From Blastomonas sp. AAP53 (GTDB taxonomy: Bacteria > Pseudomonadota > Alphaproteobacteria > Sphingomonadales > Sphingomonadaceae), in contig NZ_ANFZ01000019.1 of NCBI RefSeq assembly GCF_000331245.1, positions 16,801 to 80,800 of the forward strand: a stretch of 64,000 nucleotides of DNA. Direction: 5' to 3'. Below, piece by piece: positions 1 through 10,241 of this stretch (the stretch's first letter is position 1; the number at the start of each line of letters is the position of its first letter). Under the pieces are notes generated by a model. The model searched no databases and was not told where the DNA came from. It was given only the letters and a program-made list of their open reading frames with translations. The position numbers and the translations under genes were made by a program.

Positions 1-2525
1 TCGACCAGCAACAGGTTGCTGCTGTCGGCTGAACGGATGAAGAAATCGGTGGCAAGTTGCACATTCGCGCCGCGTTGCTGCCCCAAGGCCTCGATCCGCG
101 CGCCATCGGCGATCAGCGCATAGGGGCGGCTGATGACAATCCGGCCGCCGGTGCCCGGACCCGACGAGGTGGCGATCACCGCCGGGTTCGCCCCGCCGGC
201 CAGTCTGAGCAGGCCGGTGTCCGGCAGCGCCAGCTCGATCTGCCCCGCAGCGCCGAGCATCGAACTGGTGGTGATCGTGCCGCCCGGCCCCAAGGTGATG
301 CGTGGCGCGGAGACGGCGATCTTGCCTGCTGCGCCGCCTGTGCTGGCCATTGCGCCGTTGGTGCTGGCGATCTGGCTAGCGGTGACCGTGATGGAATCTT
401 CGGCCAACAGCACAATATTTCCAGCGGTGGTTGCGTTCTGCGAGCCAGTCGTCACCTGCGCCCCGTCGGCGAGCGCGATATCGCGTCCAATCAGCACCAC
501 CGTTCCGGCCTGCCCCGGCGCCAGGCTGGAGGCATCCGAGCTGATCCGGCTGCCCTGCCCCAGCATGATCCGCTCCGCCAGCAAGGTCACCGCGCCCGCA
601 TCGCCAAAGCCTTCGGTCGCTGTCGAGATCGTCCCCTCGGTGATCGCCAGCATTTGGCCTGCGTCGATGGTGATGGTGCCCGCCCGGCCCGGGCCCGGCG
701 TGACGATGAACGAGCCTCTTTCCTCATCGACCAGGTTGAGCGCCAGCGCCGCCGATGAAATGCTGCCGCCATCCGCGATCGTCATCTGATCTGCGCGAAT
801 GACGATGTCCCCGGCATTGCCGAAGCTGGTGGAAGAGGTCGAGATGCTGGTGCCCCTGCCGATGACATCGAGCTTCCCGGTTTCAATCAGGATCCGGCCC
901 GCGGACCCTGTATAATCGTTGATGTCCTCGATTTCCTGGGGCCGCGGGATCCGTGTCGCGGACGATATCGTGGGGCCGCCCATAGTGTTGATCATCCGGA
1001 TCGCGCCTGCACGAATGGAAATCGCTCCCGCGTCGCCCAGCCCCTCGCTGATCGACTGGATGCCGCCAAAGCCATCCAGTTCGAGCAATCCGCCGACCGT
1101 GATGTCGATCGGCCCAGCCGCAGTCGCGGTTTCGGTACGCGTGGATATCCGACCCAATGTGATCTTCATCGAGCCAGCACGGATCGTGATCGATCCCGGA
1201 CCAGATGCATTCGGGGCCTGATTTTCGGCCAGGATTAGCCCGGTGGTATCCATGAAAAGTCGACCAGCATCGATGACGATGTTACCCGTCGTGCCCACGA
1301 GCTGCCCATCGAAATCGGACAGAGTGGTGCTGATCAGACCGATCTCGACGATCTCTACCAGATCTGCGCGGACGTGGATGTTCCCGACCGACCGGCCAGG
1401 TGCCGAGCTGCCGCGCGCCTCAATAGTGCCGCCTTCGACCAGCAGATGCTGCGTGTTGAGCCGGATGGCACCACCGCCACCTTCGATGGTGCTCACAATG
1501 CTGATGGAGCCCATTGGTCTAACGATGATCTGGTTCGCATCGATGCGCATGTCACCGCCGAGCTCGTCGACACCCGGCAGGCTGGCAACCCTTAGATCGC
1601 CGTCGACTACCTCAAGCCGGTTGGCCACCACCCGCAAAGCGGGGCTGGGTGATTGCTGCGCGAGGACCTCGATCGTTCCACGATCCGCGAGCAGGATTTC
1701 GCCAGCCGCTAGGTCAAGGCGACCGCCTCCCTCACCATCCGCGAGAATCGACCCGCCGAAAATCCGGATGCTGCCGCTCAGGGCTGTGGAAGTCATGCCT
1801 GGGCCCAATGGCAGATCGGTCACACCCCCGCCCACAGTGGCGACAGACATCCGTTCGGCGGTGACGAAGGTATCGAACACGACGATGTCGCTGGCGCTGA
1901 GCGTCAGATGTCCAGCGCGTATTCCGAAGATGAAATCATCCGACGCGTCGAGCCTTGTGGTGAAAATCGGCTGGTTGTTGCCCAGAAAGCCGAAGCGTGC
2001 GGGCTCTGCCATGCTGAAGGTCGATCCCGATGCCGTGCCCGAGACCAGCACACTGCCATCGGCAAATCCCAGCTGCTGCGCGGTCGAAAAGTGCGCGGTG
2101 CCGCCGACATCAACGAATGCGCCATCACCAAAGACGATGCCTGCCGGGTTGATGAAATAGAAGTCGGCGCCCGGCATCGCGCTCGCATCAATCGTCCCGG
2201 CGATGAACGATTGCTCGCCGCCAGTAACCCGGTTGATGACGTTGCGGATAGTGAGTGCATCGCTTGCGCTCCAGCGAGCAATGTCGCCGGGGCCGATGTT
2301 GAAGCGGGCAAAGCTGTGGAACAGGTTGTCGCCTGCGCGCACCCCGCCGCCGATGGTGGTGGTTACGCCGTCGGTGGTCGTGGTCGTGCCGGTCGAGAGG
2401 GCAGGCAGCGTATCAGGGGTGATCGTGGTCGCTGGCGCCATTGCCTCCTGCGCCGTTGCGGGCGCCGGAGACGCTGCGCCCGCAATCAGCGCCAGCAGCG
2501 CACAGCCGATCCACCAGGGCCTCAT
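1..2525 (-). CDS. Filamentous haemagglutinin-type two-partner-secretion exoprotein, 5' part (3' end off the window)
   Basis: An open minus-strand frame runs from an ATG at 2525 to the window edge without a stop, about 841 codons. It starts with a Sec signal peptide (MRPWWIGCALLALIAGAAS, then an Ala-rich ATAQ end). A TPS secretion domain follows at residues about 35-160, with the family hallmarks GDNLFHSF, NVINRVTGGEQSFIAGTI and FYFINPAGIVFG. The rest is Ile/Val/Thr/Asp/Gly-rich beta-helix sequence. By family knowledge the protein is exported by Sec and threaded through an FhaC/ShlB-type outer-membrane transporter, which is not in the window and may lie to the left. The ATG overlaps the TGA of the upstream CHAT gene (ATGA, 2522-2525), so the two are probably translationally coupled. 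The cargo or adhesive function cannot be read from this N-terminal part. Confidence 0.85.
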   Translation of the reverse strand, partial: MRPWWIGCALLALIAGAASPAPATAQEAMAPATTITPDTLPALSTGTTTTTDGVTTTIGGGVRAGDNLFHSFARFNIGPGDIARWSASDALTIRNVINRVTGGEQSFIAGTIDASAMPGADFYFINPAGIVFGDGAFVDVGGTAHFSTAQQLGFADGSVLVSGTASGSTFSMAEPARFGFLGNNQPIFTTRLDASDDFIFGIRAGHLTLSASDIVVFDTFVTAERMSVATVGGGVTDLPLGPGMTSTALSGSIRIFGGSILADGEGGGRLDLAAGEILLADRGTIEVLAQQSPSPALRVVANRLEVVDGDLRVASLPGVDELGGDMRIDANQIIVRPMGSISIVSTIEGGGGAIRLNTQHLLVEGGTIEARGSSAPGRSVGNIHVRADLVEIVEIGLISTTLSDFDGQLVGTTGNIVIDAGRLFMDTTGLILAENQAPNASGPGSITIRAGSMKITLGRISTRTETATAAGPIDITVGGLLELDGFGGIQSISEGLGDAGAISIRAGAIRMINTMGGPTISSATRIPRPQEIEDINDYTGSAGRILIETGKLDVIGRGTSISTSSTSFGNAGDIVIRADQMTIADGGSISSAALALNLVDEERGSFIVTPGPGRAGTITIDAGQMLAITEGTISTATEGFGDAGAVTLLAERIMLGQGSRISSDASSLAPGQAGTVVLIGRDIALADGAQVTTGSQNATTAGNIVLLAEDSITVTASQIASTNGAMASTGGAAGKIAVSAPRITLGPGGTITTSSMLGAAGQIELALPDTGLLRLAGGANPAVIATSSGPGTGGRIVISRPYALIADGARIEALGQQRGANVQLATDFFIRSADSSNLLLV

Positions 2526-4819
2526 CGCCAGCTCCCCACCATCGTAAACGCACTCCAGATGCCCGGATCAGTCCATTGGCCATCCGCGCCACGGGCCAGT
2601 TCGATCTGCGCCAGTTGCAGCGACCGCGCCCGCCCCTCACCGCGTCGGTAATGGGTGTAGAAGGCTTCCATCAGCGCCGCAGTCCCGGCATCGCTCACCT
2701 CCCAGAGCGACGCCAGAGCACTTGCCGCACCGGCCTCCACCGCCGCACCGGCCAGCCCCATCGCCTGGTCGTCATCGCCCACGGCAGTCTCGCACGCACT
2801 CAGCACCAGCAGCTGCAGCCCTTGCCCGCGCAGCTGATTGGTGCTGAGCATCGCGCGCAAGTCCGGCAGCGTGATCGCCTCGCCATTGGCGACGATGAAC
2901 GATCGTTCGGTGCGCCCGTTGAACGCGGCATGGGTGGCCAGATGCAGCACCGACGCGGGTCGCTTCGCCAGGGCCGATGCCAGATCGGCGCGATTGAAAT
3001 CGGTGAGCAGAATGCCATCGCGCCCCGCTGCCATCGCCGCCTCGGAGGCAGTTCCCTCCAGCCGGGTGAAGCGGCCAACGGGAAGCTCCAGCGCCTTCTC
3101 GAGCGAGGCGGCGATGATCTGCGGATCGGTATCGCGCGTGCCCGGCGCGGCAAAGCTGAGCGCAGGCACGACCGCCAGTTGCGCCTGCTCCATCAGGAAC
3201 TTGCCCTGCGCGTCCATCAGCGCGGCAAAGCTGATCTGGCGCAGCGGTCCATCGGGCACGATCACCAGCGTGCCTCCCGGCTTGAGCTGCCCTGCGATCG
3301 GGGCGATCAGCGCCGCGTACAATGCGCGCGATGCCGCCTCCCAGGCGTTGCTCTCGCCGCTCAACGATGCGGTCATCGCCTGCGCGAGCGCGGCGATCTG
3401 CGCGCGGTTGATCGAGCGATCGGGGGGCATCCGTCGATAGCCCAAAGCCTTGGCATCCCCCGTCGCATAGAGCAGTTCGACCCGGTCCTCGAGCAGCAGG
3501 GGGTAGAGCAGCACCTCGCCCGGCTGCAGATCGGCAGGGGTAACCGGATTGCGCAGCGGCACGCATTCGGCGCCCAGGCTGTTTTGCAGTTCAGCCGAAC
3601 GATAGGCCTCCGCAATCCGCTGCGCCTGGGCCAGCGTGCCCGCATCGTCGCCCGCGAATGCCAGCGTCGTTCCGATCGCGCGTTCGAACACCGGGCGCAC
3701 GAGCAGATCGAAACGGCTTTCCTCGGTCAGAGGATCAACCGGCATCAGCACGGTGCGCACCCGTTCGAGGGCGCGATAGGCGGCGAGCACATGCGCGCTC
3801 GCGCGATCAGGCTCGGCATCGGCGAGCAGCAGCATGTAGTGCGGCAGGTGCTGCGGCAGCGGCTTCTGGCTTTCCAGAAAGACTGCACGGCGCAGGTGCC
3901 CGCGCGCCTGCGCCGCATCACCCCGCGCCTGCGCAATCCGACCTTGCAGCGCGGCGAACGCAGCCGGATCGCCAGCGCCTCGTTTAACCATGAAGGTTGA
4001 CTCAGCCGCCGCATTGGCAACCATATCAGTTGCACACAGACCCGCGTCGCACGCCAGCATCAACAGCGCCTGCTCCAGTGCCCAGCGACGCTGCGCGTCT
4101 GTGATCCTCGCAGTCGCGGCCAAGCCTGTGGCCAGCCGTGGTGCCACATTGCCCTTGCGCGCCTTTTCCAGCCGCGCCAGCCGCAGCGACGCCAGCGCGG
4201 TGAGCTCAGCATCATCGGCGCGAACGGCTCGGTCGAGCGCGCAGGCGAATGCCACTTCAAGCCGCCGACCTTCGCCTTCGTTCTCGCTGGCGGAACAGCC
4301 CGCCGCAGTCAGCACAGCGGACACACTGGCCGATCTGCGCCGCGTTCCGACCGTGCTCGGCGGAGCGCCACCTGCGAGCGCCAGCGCTGCCTCCCATGCC
4401 GCCCGCGCAGCCAGCGGCGCATCCCCTGCGCGGTCGGCCAGCGCCATCGCTGTCCGCAGAAAGTCCTGCGCCCGCGACTGGCTTCCCGATGGCGCCCGGC
4501 GCATCGCTTCGCCTGCAACCAGGCAGTACTCGGCCAGCGCGCGATCCCCGGCGGATTGCGTAGCGGCGACGGGCGGCGGGCCATCGCCTGGCCGACCGAC
4601 GGGCACCAGCAGCACTGCTAACGCATCATCCACCGCCGAATCTGTGCCGCCGCGCATCAACGCGCGCGCACGCGCTGCGCGCTCGGTTGCCATGGGGAAC
4701 GCAGGCAGTGCGGGTGCCTCGGCAGAACCGCCGCAATAGGCCACAGCCTCCGGCACGCTGGCACCAGCGCTATCGGACGTGGCAAGGGCCAGCGCCAATC
4801 CCAGAGTCTCAACCCACAT
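2522..4819 (-). CDS. CHAT-domain (caspase-like) protein with TPR-like helical N-terminus, exported
   Basis: 765 residues. The hydrophobic N-terminus (MWVETLGLALALATS) looks like a signal peptide. Residues about 40-420 are Ala/Leu/Arg-rich helical sequence consistent with tetratricopeptide-like repeats. The C-terminal third is a CHAT domain, a caspase/separase-fold peptidase, with the predicted dyad His630 (HLATHAAF) and Cys676 (LVLSACETAVG), followed by GLAGAAVEAGAASALASLW. Both dyad residues are intact, so it may be an active protease. Family knowledge: CHAT proteins often sit next to TPS exoproteins or in effector cassettes. Here the stop codon overlaps the start of the haemagglutinin gene, suggesting that the peptidase acts on, or is needed for, that exoprotein. 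The substrate is unknown. Confidence 0.85.
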   Translation of the reverse strand: MWVETLGLALALATSDSAGASVPEAVAYCGGSAEAPALPAFPMATERAARARALMRGGTDSAVDDALAVLLVPVGRPGDGPPPVAATQSAGDRALAEYCLVAGEAMRRAPSGSQSRAQDFLRTAMALADRAGDAPLAARAAWEAALALAGGAPPSTVGTRRRSASVSAVLTAAGCSASENEGEGRRLEVAFACALDRAVRADDAELTALASLRLARLEKARKGNVAPRLATGLAATARITDAQRRWALEQALLMLACDAGLCATDMVANAAAESTFMVKRGAGDPAAFAALQGRIAQARGDAAQARGHLRRAVFLESQKPLPQHLPHYMLLLADAEPDRASAHVLAAYRALERVRTVLMPVDPLTEESRFDLLVRPVFERAIGTTLAFAGDDAGTLAQAQRIAEAYRSAELQNSLGAECVPLRNPVTPADLQPGEVLLYPLLLEDRVELLYATGDAKALGYRRMPPDRSINRAQIAALAQAMTASLSGESNAWEAASRALYAALIAPIAGQLKPGGTLVIVPDGPLRQISFAALMDAQGKFLMEQAQLAVVPALSFAAPGTRDTDPQIIAASLEKALELPVGRFTRLEGTASEAAMAAGRDGILLTDFNRADLASALAKRPASVLHLATHAAFNGRTERSFIVANGEAITLPDLRAMLSTNQLRGQGLQLLVLSACETAVGDDDQAMGLAGAAVEAGAASALASLWEVSDAGTAALMEAFYTHYRRGEGRARSLQLAQIELARGADGQWTDPGIWSAFTMVGSWR

Positions 4820-4882
4820 GATGCCTGGCCCCAGCCTTCTAACAGATTGCAGGATAACCGGATTTCGCAGGCAATTGAACGG

Positions 4883-7504
4883 CTATTGCGCAGCGTCGCT
4901 CGCCAGCCCCTTGAGCCGGTACAATGCCTCCAGCGCATCGCGCGGGCTCAGGTTATCGACATCGATCCCGGCCAGCGCCTCGCGCAACGCATCGACGGGC
5001 TCGGGCTCCTTGGCCAGCGCGGCGGCGAACAGCGGCAGATCGTCGAGCCCCGCTGCGAGCCCGCCGGTCGCCTGACGCCCGGCCTCGAGCTTGGCGAGCA
5101 CCGCCTTCGCCCGCGCCACCACCACCGGGGGAACCCCCGCCAGCTTGGCGACGGCGAGGCCATAGCTGCGATCTGCCGGGCCATCGGCGAGCTCGTGCAG
5201 CAGCACCAGATCGCCCTTCCATTCGCGTGCGCGGACATGGTGCAGCGACAGCGCATCGAGCCGGTCGGTCAGCCGCGTGAGCTCGTGATAGTGCGTCGCG
5301 AACAGGCAGCGGCAGCGGTTGGTGTCATGCACCGCCTCGGCAATTGCCCAGGCCAAGGCGAGCCCGTCATAGGTCGATGTCCCCCGCCCGACCTCGTCGA
5401 GAATGACGAACGAGCGTTCGGTCGCCTGGGAGAGGATCGCGGCAGTCTCGACCATCTCGACCATGAAGGTCGACCGGCCCCGCGCCAGATTGTCCGATGC
5501 GCCCACCCGGCTGAACAACCGGTCGACGATGCCGATCCGTGCCGAGCGGGCTGGAACGAACGCGCCTGCCTGCGCGAGCAGCACGATCAAAGCGGTCTGG
5601 CGCAGGAAGGTCGACTTACCGCCCATGTTGGGGCCGGAGACCAGCCAGAGCCGGTCGCGCTCGGACAGCGTGGCATCATTGGCGACGAACGCCTGGCCTG
5701 CCTTGCGCAGTGCCGCCTCGACCACCGGATGCCGACCGCCTGCGATTGCGATGCAAGGCTCGTCGGTCAGTTCGGGGCAGGTGAAATCGCCTTCCGCCGC
5801 CATCGCGGCATGGGCCGCGGCGACATCGATCCGGGCGAGCGCGGCAGCCGTCCGCGCGATCGCTTCGCGCGCAGCGACGACCTCTTCGCACAACGCTTCG
5901 AAATGCGCCTCTTCCGCCGCCTGCGCATGGCCGCCCGATTGCGCGATCCGCATCGCCTCGTCGTGCAGCGCGGGCGAGTTGAACCGCACCGCGCCCGCCA
6001 TCGTCTGGCGATGGGCGAAGCCGCTGTCGGGCTTCATCAGCGCATCGGCGCGCGCGGCGGGCACCTCAATGAAATAGCCAAGCACCGCGTTGTGCCGGAT
6101 CTTGAGCGCCTGCACGCCGGTCGCCGCCTTGTAGTCCGCCTCGAGCGCAGCAATTGCGCGGCGGGCGTTGCCCGATGTATCGCGCAAGGCATCGAGCGCG
6201 GCATCATAGCCACGCGCGATATAGCCGCCCTGTTGGCGCTCGGTGGGCGGACTTTCGACCAGGGCGCGGGCCAGATGCTCGACCAGCGCGCCATGGCCCT
6301 GCATGTCGGGGAGCAATGCCTTGAGCAGAGGCGGCAGGTCATCGCCGCGCCCCAGACGTTCGCGCAGGGTCCGCGCCGCGCTCAGCCCATCGCGCAGCTG
6401 CCCCAGGTCGCGCGGAGACCCACGTCCGGCGACCACCCGGCCCAATGCGCGCGCCAGATCGGAGATGGCCTTCAACGCCTCGCGCACGCTGTCGCGGCGC
6501 AGCGAATCCTCGTGAAACCACTGGACGAGCGCCAGCCGGTCGCGGATCGCGGCAATGTCGGTCAGCGGCGCGCCGAGATCGCTCGCGAGCAGCCGGGCGC
6601 CTGCGCCAGTGACGGTGCGGTCGATCGCATGCACCAAGGATCCTGCACGCCCGCCCTGCTGGCTGGTGAGGATTTCCAGGCTCTCGCGCGTCGCTGCATC
6701 GACCGCCATATGCTGCGCAACCTCATGCCTGCGCGGCGGAGCGAGGAACGGCATTTTGCCGCGCGAGACATGCTCGAGATACGCCATCAGCCCGCCCGCT
6801 GCGGCAAGCTCCGCTCGGCTGAAATTGCCGAAGCCGTCGAGCGTCGCGACGCCGAAATGCGCCTTCAGCCGCTTTTCGCCCTCGATGCTGCTGAACGCGC
6901 CTGCCGGGCGCAGGATGGAATCATCGGTGAACGGATCGCTGCGGTCGGACTGGATCAGTTCGCTGGCCGCGAGCCGCGCGATCTCGGCGGACAGATCGGC
7001 CGCGCTCGCCTGCATCAGTTCGAACCGGCCGGTGGAGATATCGCACATCGCCAGGCCATAGCCGCCCTCGGCGCTGGCGAGCGCGACCAGCCGGTTTTCG
7101 GCGCGCGAATCGAGCAGCGATTCCTCGGTCAGCGTACCTGCAGTGACGAAGCGGACGATCGCGCGGGCCACGAGCGCCTTGGAACCGGCGCGTGCCTTGG
7201 CCTCCGCCGGCGTTTCGGTCTGTTCGGCAATCGCGACGCGGTGCCCCGCCTTGATCAGCCGCGCCAGATAGCCTTCCGCGCTGTGCACCGGCACGCCGCA
7301 CATCGGCACGGGATCGCCGCCATGCGCCCCACGCGCAGTCAGCGCGATGTCGAGCGTGGCCGCGGCGGCCTTGGCATCATCGAAGAACAATTCGAAGAAA
7401 TCGCCCATCCGGTAGAACAGCAGGCAATCGGGCGCCTCGGCCTTCAGCGCATGATATTGCGCCATCATCGGCGTGGGGGCGCTGTCGGAGGGTGATTGGC
7501 TCAT
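4883..7504 (-). CDS. mutS: DNA mismatch repair protein MutS
   Basis: 873 residues, normal for MutS. It recognises mispaired bases and small loops as a dimer and recruits MutL in an ATP-dependent way. The N-terminal mismatch-binding domain carries the Phe-x-Glu motif (FYRMGDFFELFFDDA, residues about 29-43). The C-terminal ATPase has Walker A (GPNMGGKST, about residue 623) and Walker B (ILDEVGRGTSTYDG, about residue 700). The start MSQSPSD is the only sensible one before the mismatch domain. It is a single gene with its own upstream gap. A long stop-free frame on the opposite strand (4847-7495) is a GC-rich shadow. Confidence 0.98.
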   Translation of the reverse strand: MSQSPSDSAPTPMMAQYHALKAEAPDCLLFYRMGDFFELFFDDAKAAAATLDIALTARGAHGGDPVPMCGVPVHSAEGYLARLIKAGHRVAIAEQTETPAEAKARAGSKALVARAIVRFVTAGTLTEESLLDSRAENRLVALASAEGGYGLAMCDISTGRFELMQASAADLSAEIARLAASELIQSDRSDPFTDDSILRPAGAFSSIEGEKRLKAHFGVATLDGFGNFSRAELAAAGGLMAYLEHVSRGKMPFLAPPRRHEVAQHMAVDAATRESLEILTSQQGGRAGSLVHAIDRTVTGAGARLLASDLGAPLTDIAAIRDRLALVQWFHEDSLRRDSVREALKAISDLARALGRVVAGRGSPRDLGQLRDGLSAARTLRERLGRGDDLPPLLKALLPDMQGHGALVEHLARALVESPPTERQQGGYIARGYDAALDALRDTSGNARRAIAALEADYKAATGVQALKIRHNAVLGYFIEVPAARADALMKPDSGFAHRQTMAGAVRFNSPALHDEAMRIAQSGGHAQAAEEAHFEALCEEVVAAREAIARTAAALARIDVAAAHAAMAAEGDFTCPELTDEPCIAIAGGRHPVVEAALRKAGQAFVANDATLSERDRLWLVSGPNMGGKSTFLRQTALIVLLAQAGAFVPARSARIGIVDRLFSRVGASDNLARGRSTFMVEMVETAAILSQATERSFVILDEVGRGTSTYDGLALAWAIAEAVHDTNRCRCLFATHYHELTRLTDRLDALSLHHVRAREWKGDLVLLHELADGPADRSYGLAVAKLAGVPPVVVARAKAVLAKLEAGRQATGGLAAGLDDLPLFAAALAKEPEPVDALREALAGIDVDNLSPRDALEALYRLKGLASDAAQ

Positions 7505-7556
7505 CCGGCTTCAACTAGCCGACGGTGCCTGAGGGTGGAAGGGGCGAGTTCGCCTA

Positions 7557-7588
7557 AAATCCTCCCCCAGCTTGCTGGGGGAGGATTT
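7557..7588 (-). terminator. Strong inverted repeat, probable terminator of the GMC oxidoreductase gene
   Basis: AAATCCTCCCCCAGC at 7557-7571 is followed after two bases by its exact complement at 7574-7588, a 15-bp perfect stem that would open to a 4-base loop. A/T-rich ends flank the GC core on both sides, so it could work in either direction. It lies 10 bases past the stop of the minus-strand oxidoreductase and upstream of mutS. Confidence 0.6.
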
Positions 7589-7598
7589 ATGGGTTGCG

Positions 7599-9221
7599 TC
7601 AAGCCGCCACCATCGCTCCCACGCGCAGATCCTCCGCGACAAACGCGGCGCAGCGTTCACCGATCATGATGCTGGGCGCGTTGGTGTTGCCGCTGACGAT
7701 CTTGGGCATGATGCTGGCATCGGCGACATACAGCCCCTCGACACCGCGCAGCTTGAGTCGCGGATCGACGACGCTCGCCTCGTCCGACCCCATGCGGCAG
7801 GTACCCACCGGGTGGTAGACGGTGTCGGCGCGGTTGCGGATCTGCTCGTCGAGCGCCGCATCATCATACAGATCGATCGGATGGCGATCGACCGGCTCGT
7901 AATCCGACATCGGCGGCGTTTCGAAGATGCGGTGCATGAAGCGGACGCCTGCGCGCAGCACCGCCATGTCGCGGTCGTCGGCCAGGAAATTGGGGTCGAT
8001 CCGCGGGGGGGCTGCGGGATCGGCGCTGTTCAGCGTCACCGTGCCCTTGCTCTCGGGCCGCAGCACGCAGGCGTGGCACGAAAAGCCATGGCCCTTCACG
8101 TTCTCGCGGCCATGGTCTTCGAGCACCGCAGGCACGAAGTGGAACTGCACATCGGGCGCGGGCGCATCGGGCATCATCTTCCAGAAACCGCCAGCCTCCG
8201 CCCAGCAGGTGGTGAGGATGCCGGTGCGCTTGCGGCGATGCTCCAGCACCGCGCGCGCCATGCGCGTCACACCGGTGAGCGAACTGCCGAAGCTGTCGGT
8301 CGACTTGGTGGCAAAGCCCGAGACGTAATCGATGTGATCCTGCAGGTTCGCGCCCACCTCCGCACGATCGACCACGACAGAGACACCATGCTCCTTCAGC
8401 ATGCCGCCCGGGCCGATGCCCGACAGCTGCAGGATCTGCGGCGATCCGAAGGCGCCTGCAGAGAGTATCACGGCGCCGCGGGCGAACACCTGCACCACCT
8501 GGCCTGCGCGCTCGAACTCGACGCCGCGCGCGCGGCCGTTCTCGATGATGATCCGGCGGACCATCGCATGGGTGCGCACGTCCAGGTTCTTGCGGTCCGC
8601 AGCGGGTTCGACATAGGCGCGCGAGGCGCTCCAGCGTTCGCCGTCCTTCTGCGTCGTCTGGTAGATGCCAAAGCCTTCCTGCCTGGCCCCGTTGAAATCG
8701 GTGTTGAGCGGCAGCTGCAGTCGCCGCGCCGCCTCGACAAAGGCGTGGCTGCCGGGGTTGGCCCATTTCTGGTCGACCACCGACAGCGGGCCATCGCCGC
8801 CATGGTGCGCATCGAATTCCGCCGAAGAACCGGCGCGGGAATTGCCTTCCGAGCGGCGGAACCAGGGCAACACGTCCTTGTGGCTCCAGCCGGTCGCGCC
8901 CATGGCCTCCCAGTTGTCATAATCCCAGGCGTTGCCGCGGATATAGACCATCGCGTTGATCGCCGATGATCCGCCCAGCCCCTTGCCCCGTGGCTGATAG
9001 CCCGGGCGACCATTGAGGCCCGGCTGCGGCACAGTATCGAACTTCCAGTTGGTATTGGCAGGCAGGAACGGCATGAACCCCGGCGTTTTCACGCGAACGC
9101 CATTGTTGCGGCCCCCCGCCTCGATCAGGCAGACCGATAGCGAGGCATCCTCGCTGAGCCGCCCGGCGACCGCGCACCCTGCCGAACCGCCACCGATGAC
9201 GATGATGTCGTACTCGTTCAT
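7599..9221 (-). CDS. GMC-family FAD oxidoreductase (choline/alcohol dehydrogenase-like)
   Basis: 540 residues from the ATG at 9221, chosen because AGGAGAG precedes it and [19 protein letters not shown] begins the Rossmann FAD-binding motif (GGGSAG). A longer start at 9254 adds 11 poor residues. GMC signatures are present: [19 protein letters not shown] (about residue 85), [16 protein letters not shown], and the C-terminal active-site HPVGTCRMG with [11 protein letters not shown]. Members oxidise alcohols using bound FAD; the specific substrate cannot be read. The gene follows the sterol-desaturase-family gene on the same strand and ends at a strong hairpin, so the two may form an operon acting on a hydrophobic alcohol (inference). 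Confidence 0.9.
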   Translation of the reverse strand: MNEYDIIVIGGGSAGCAVAGRLSEDASLSVCLIEAGGRNNGVRVKTPGFMPFLPANTNWKFDTVPQPGLNGRPGYQPRGKGLGGSSAINAMVYIRGNAWDYDNWEAMGATGWSHKDVLPWFRRSEGNSRAGSSAEFDAHHGGDGPLSVVDQKWANPGSHAFVEAARRLQLPLNTDFNGARQEGFGIYQTTQKDGERWSASRAYVEPAADRKNLDVRTHAMVRRIIIENGRARGVEFERAGQVVQVFARGAVILSAGAFGSPQILQLSGIGPGGMLKEHGVSVVVDRAEVGANLQDHIDYVSGFATKSTDSFGSSLTGVTRMARAVLEHRRKRTGILTTCWAEAGGFWKMMPDAPAPDVQFHFVPAVLEDHGRENVKGHGFSCHACVLRPESKGTVTLNSADPAAPPRIDPNFLADDRDMAVLRAGVRFMHRIFETPPMSDYEPVDRHPIDLYDDAALDEQIRNRADTVYHPVGTCRMGSDEASVVDPRLKLRGVEGLYVADASIMPKIVSGNTNAPSIMIGERCAAFVAEDLRVGAMVAA

Positions 9222-9281
9222 GCTCTCTCCTTCGGGCTCTTTGGTGCGGCCCATGTGTTCAGATCATTTCAGGCAATCGGA

Positions 9282-10229
9282 TCATTCGGCGGGCGTCAGG
9301 CTCCCACCGGAAAAGGGTTCGAGCTGGCTCTGCCGCTGCTGGCGCGCGGCCCAGGCCGACTTGATCGTGTCGCTGGTCTCGCGGCTGCCATCGTGGCTCC
9401 AGCCCGGCGGACGCAGCAGATAGCCCAGCTTGTTCGAGAGGCCCGGCGCGCTCCACATATCGCGGGCGATTCCCACCCATTCGTGGAACGCCGCCCAGAT
9501 CAGGTTGAAGCTGCCCAACTGCTTCACGATGCCATAGCGGATCGGCTCGTCGTCGCGCTCGGGCACGAAGGTGCCGAACATCCTGTCCCAGATAATGAAG
9601 ACGCCGGCGTAGTTCGAATCGAGATAGCGCGGGTTGATCGCGTGATGGACGCGGTGGTGCGAGGGCGTGTTCATCACCGCCTCGAACCAGCGCGGCAGCC
9701 TTTTCACCGCCTCGGTGTGGATCCAGAACTGGTAGATCAGGTTGATGCCACCGCAGAACGCGATCATCAAAGGATGGAAGCCCAGCCAGAACATCGGCAG
9801 GCCCACGAGCAGCCCGGGCGTGAAGAACCCGGTCCATGTCTGCCTGAGCGCGGTCGACAGGTTATAATGCTGGCTCGAATGGTGGATGACATGCGCCGCC
9901 CACATCCAGCGGACACGGTGCCCCAGTCGGTGCACCCAGTAATAGGCAAAATCATCGACCACGAACGCGATCGGCCAGGCCCACCACGCCCAGCCGATGT
10001 CGAAAATGCGGTGTTCATAGACCTGGAACGCGATCAGCAGCGCAAGCCCGCCGGTCAGCGCGCCTGCAACGGTGCTGCCCAGGCCCAAAGCCAGCGATGT
10101 CAGCGTATCGCGCGGTTCGTAAGCGCGCGCATCACGACCGCGCACCCACCAGATCTCGATCAGGATCAGCAGCACGAATGCCGGGATCGCAAGCTCGGTC
10201 GGGTTGGGCAGATCGGGCGCCGTGGTCAT
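9282..10229 (-). CDS. Sterol desaturase / fatty acid hydroxylase family membrane protein
   Basis: 315 residues with several hydrophobic segments near residues 15-35, 45-65 and 80-100. The histidine clusters that bind the di-iron centre are clear: HRLGH, HVIHHSSQHYN and, near the middle, HHRVHHAINP. The family tail motif NYAGVFIIWDRMFGTF follows. Enzymes of this family use O2 to hydroxylate or desaturate lipids at the inner membrane. The substrate is unknown. The small membrane protein gene starting at 10673 ends 12 bases upstream and the GMC oxidoreductase follows 60 bases downstream, so all three are probably co-transcribed. Confidence 0.88.
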   Translation of the reverse strand: MTTAPDLPNPTELAIPAFVLLILIEIWWVRGRDARAYEPRDTLTSLALGLGSTVAGALTGGLALLIAFQVYEHRIFDIGWAWWAWPIAFVVDDFAYYWVHRLGHRVRWMWAAHVIHHSSQHYNLSTALRQTWTGFFTPGLLVGLPMFWLGFHPLMIAFCGGINLIYQFWIHTEAVKRLPRWFEAVMNTPSHHRVHHAINPRYLDSNYAGVFIIWDRMFGTFVPERDDEPIRYGIVKQLGSFNLIWAAFHEWVGIARDMWSAPGLSNKLGYLLRPPGWSHDGSRETSDTIKSAWAARQQRQSQLEPFSGGSLTPAE

Positions 10230-10241
10230 GATGCCGGTTGC

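Noticed and set aside
4847..7495. 882-codon open frame opposite mutS
   Set aside because: Antisense of a well-supported MutS gene. Its translation is Arg/Gln/His-rich low-complexity sequence typical of GC-rich shadow frames.
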